A stretch of 6,584 bases of DNA from Oscillospiraceae bacterium. GTDB taxonomy: Bacteria > Bacillota > Clostridia > Oscillospirales > Acutalibacteraceae. The stretch is from assembly GCA_003517915.1 (NCBI GenBank), contig DOZQ01000122.1:3627-10210 (forward strand), read 5' to 3'. The position numbers and the translations under genes were made by a program. Below, one piece after another: positions 5,340-6,584 of this stretch (position 1 is the first letter of the stretch; the number at the start of each line of letters is the position of its first letter). Under the pieces are notes generated by a model. The model saw only the letters and a list, made by a program, of their open reading frames with translations. It made no database searches and was not told the origin of the DNA.

Positions 5340-6584
5340 ATGGAATCCAACTCAAAGACCAAAATATTGTACATTGAGGGAATGACCTGCGTCAATTGCC
5401 AAAACAGAATCGAAAAAAAGCTGCGCGGAATAAGCGGCGTTAAAAAAGCGGCTGTGAGCTACCGTGACGGAACCGCGCGGATCACTTACGACAAAAGCGT
5501 TATTTCACTTGCGGGCATTATCCCCGTTATTGAGAAATTAGAATATAGAGTGACGGATGAATCCGCCAGGAATGCGACCAAGACCGGCCGCGTAATTGTA
5601 TTGCTGGCCGTCATCGCTGTGTTATATGTATTGCTGGAAAGCTTCGGCGTGCTGAATCTTCTGCTGCCGAGCCGTCTGGCCGATACCGGGATGAGCTATG
5701 GGCTGCTGTTTGTAATAGGCCTTATCACTTCCGTTCACTGTATTGCGATGTGCGGTGGGATCAATTTGTCCCAATGTATTCCGCAAGCAGAAGCAACAGG
5801 CGAAAGAACCAGCCGCGCCGCGCCTTTGGTTCCGGCCTTTATGTATAATTTGGGACGCGTGATTTCATATACCGCCGTCGGCTTCATTCTGGGCTTTGCC
5901 GGAATGCTGTTCGGCGGCGGTTCGGATTTTGGTGTGTCGGTTTTGCTTCAGGGGATACTCAAGCTGATCGCCGGTGTGTTTATGGTAGCCATGGGGATAA
6001 ATATGCTGGGGCTGTTCCCGGCTTTGCGTAAGCTCCAGCCGCGTATGCCAAAATTCCTCGCCCGTAAGTCTCCAAAAGCTGCGGCGAAAAACAAAAGCCC
6101 GCTGATTGTTGGTCTGCTGAACGGCTTAATGCCCTGCGGTCCGCTCCAGTCCATACAGATTGTCGCGCTGGCCTCGGCAAACCCGCTGACGGGAGCGGTT
6201 TCAATGCTTTTATTCAGCATGGGGACAGTCCCGCTTATGTTCGGCTTGGGCTCTCTTGTTTCGGTGCTGGGGCAAAGATTTACAAAAAAGATAACTGATA
6301 TTGGTGCGGTGCTCGTCGCGGTGCTCGGGCTGGCAATGCTTTCTCAGGGCGGCAGCCTTTCCGGCTTACTTCCGCCGGGTCTGCTGCTTCAAATTGTCAT
6401 AGCGCTTTGCGCGGTCGGCATAGTGTCAAAAATCCCGTTTCGCAGGCCGCAGCAAAAAATTGTGTCTACAGCCGCCGCGTTATGCTTGGCGGTTTTGGTG
6501 CTTACATCCTGGCAGATTATGAATACATCATCCGGCGAAAAAAGCGGCTCTTCAATCGTCGACGGAAAGCAGATTGTGAACAGC
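5340..6584 (+). CDS. HMA-domain/DsbD-SafE-like membrane protein, heavy-metal (copper?) handling (3' end outside window)
   Basis: At least 415 residues. The N-terminal HMA domain (about 8-73) carries the metal-binding motif GMTCVNC with C17 and C20. A membrane segment (about 84-105) follows, then a polytopic region of the DsbD transmembrane type, often annotated as sulfite exporter TauE/SafE, with its two cysteine signatures: HCIAMCGG (133-140) and LMPCGP (263-268). About nine hydrophobic segments end near 393, and a polar, probably extracytoplasmic stretch leaves the window. From memory, relatives of this fusion often end in a cupredoxin-like domain. The family is linked to copper or other thiophilic metals and to thiol redox transfer across the membrane; the substrate is not shown here. 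ATG 5340 has AGAAGGA (5326-5332) 7 bases before it. An in-frame ATG at 5187 has no ribosome site. Confidence 0.88.
   Translation, partial: MESNSKTKILYIEGMTCVNCQNRIEKKLRGISGVKKAAVSYRDGTARITYDKSVISLAGIIPVIEKLEYRVTDESARNATKTGRVIVLLAVIAVLYVLLESFGVLNLLLPSRLADTGMSYGLLFVIGLITSVHCIAMCGGINLSQCIPQAEATGERTSRAAPLVPAFMYNLGRVISYTAVGFILGFAGMLFGGGSDFGVSVLLQGILKLIAGVFMVAMGINMLGLFPALRKLQPRMPKFLARKSPKAAAKNKSPLIVGLLNGLMPCGPLQSIQIVALASANPLTGAVSMLLFSMGTVPLMFGLGSLVSVLGQRFTKKITDIGAVLVAVLGLAMLSQGGSLSGLLPPGLLLQIVIALCAVGIVSKIPFRRPQQKIVSTAAALCLAVLVLTSWQIMNTSSGEKSGSSIVDGKQIVNS

Noticed and set aside
5274..5381. 36-codon plus-strand ORF starting at ATG 5274 and overlapping the start of the HMA gene
   Set aside because: No ribosome site, no recognisable protein, and it overlaps the well-supported gene in another frame.
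5948..6220. Minus-strand open frames inside the membrane-protein gene
   Set aside because: They are antisense to membrane segments with clear family motifs (for example MPCGP) and have no independent support.

Overview
The window looks like chromosomal DNA of a low- to mid-GC Gram-positive anaerobe, most likely a member of the Clostridia (Oscillospiraceae/Ruminococcaceae-like). This is an inference from three things: sigma-A type promoters with strong AGGAGG-type ribosome sites, a clostridial type of DUF11-rich surface protein, and a cysK gene next to an Rrf2 regulator. No rRNA, tRNA, CRISPR array, transposase or integrase was seen.

Layout. (1) Positions 1-3297, plus strand: the 3' part of a very large secreted or surface protein built from DUF11-type beta-sandwich repeats, with a galactose-binding-like jelly-roll region and a von Willebrand factor A (VWA) domain. 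The gene starts before the window. Its architecture is the most unusual coding feature here: two DUF11 repeats appear to be split at the same loop, one by a jelly roll plus a whole extra DUF11 domain, the other by the VWA domain. (2) Positions 3298-3398: a short convergent intergenic gap with a perfect 19-bp hairpin terminator. (3) Positions 3399-4331, minus strand: cysK, cysteine synthase, with a consensus sigma-A promoter (TTGACA-17-TATAAT) whose -10 box lies inside a perfect 19-bp inverted repeat. (4) Positions 4502-4939, minus strand: an Rrf2-family regulator with a TTG start, three IscR-like cysteines and a C-terminal isoleucine like that of CysK-binding proteins. (5) Positions 4940-5339: a 400-bp divergent control region with promoters in both directions, small palindromes with a CATATG-like core, and a GC-rich, foldable leader. 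(6) Positions 5340-6584, plus strand: an N-terminal heavy-metal-associated (HMA) domain fused to a DsbD/SafE-type membrane protein, running off the right edge.

How the parts may work together. CysK makes cysteine, the sulfur source for Fe-S clusters. The Rrf2 protein probably senses Fe-S status and/or CysK occupancy and controls cysK, itself and possibly the divergent metal-handling membrane protein. This would join cysteine supply, Fe-S sensing and thiophilic metal handling in one small locus. The linkage is inferred from gene order, residues and promoter palindromes; none of it has been tested. The DUF11 gene is a separate convergent unit.
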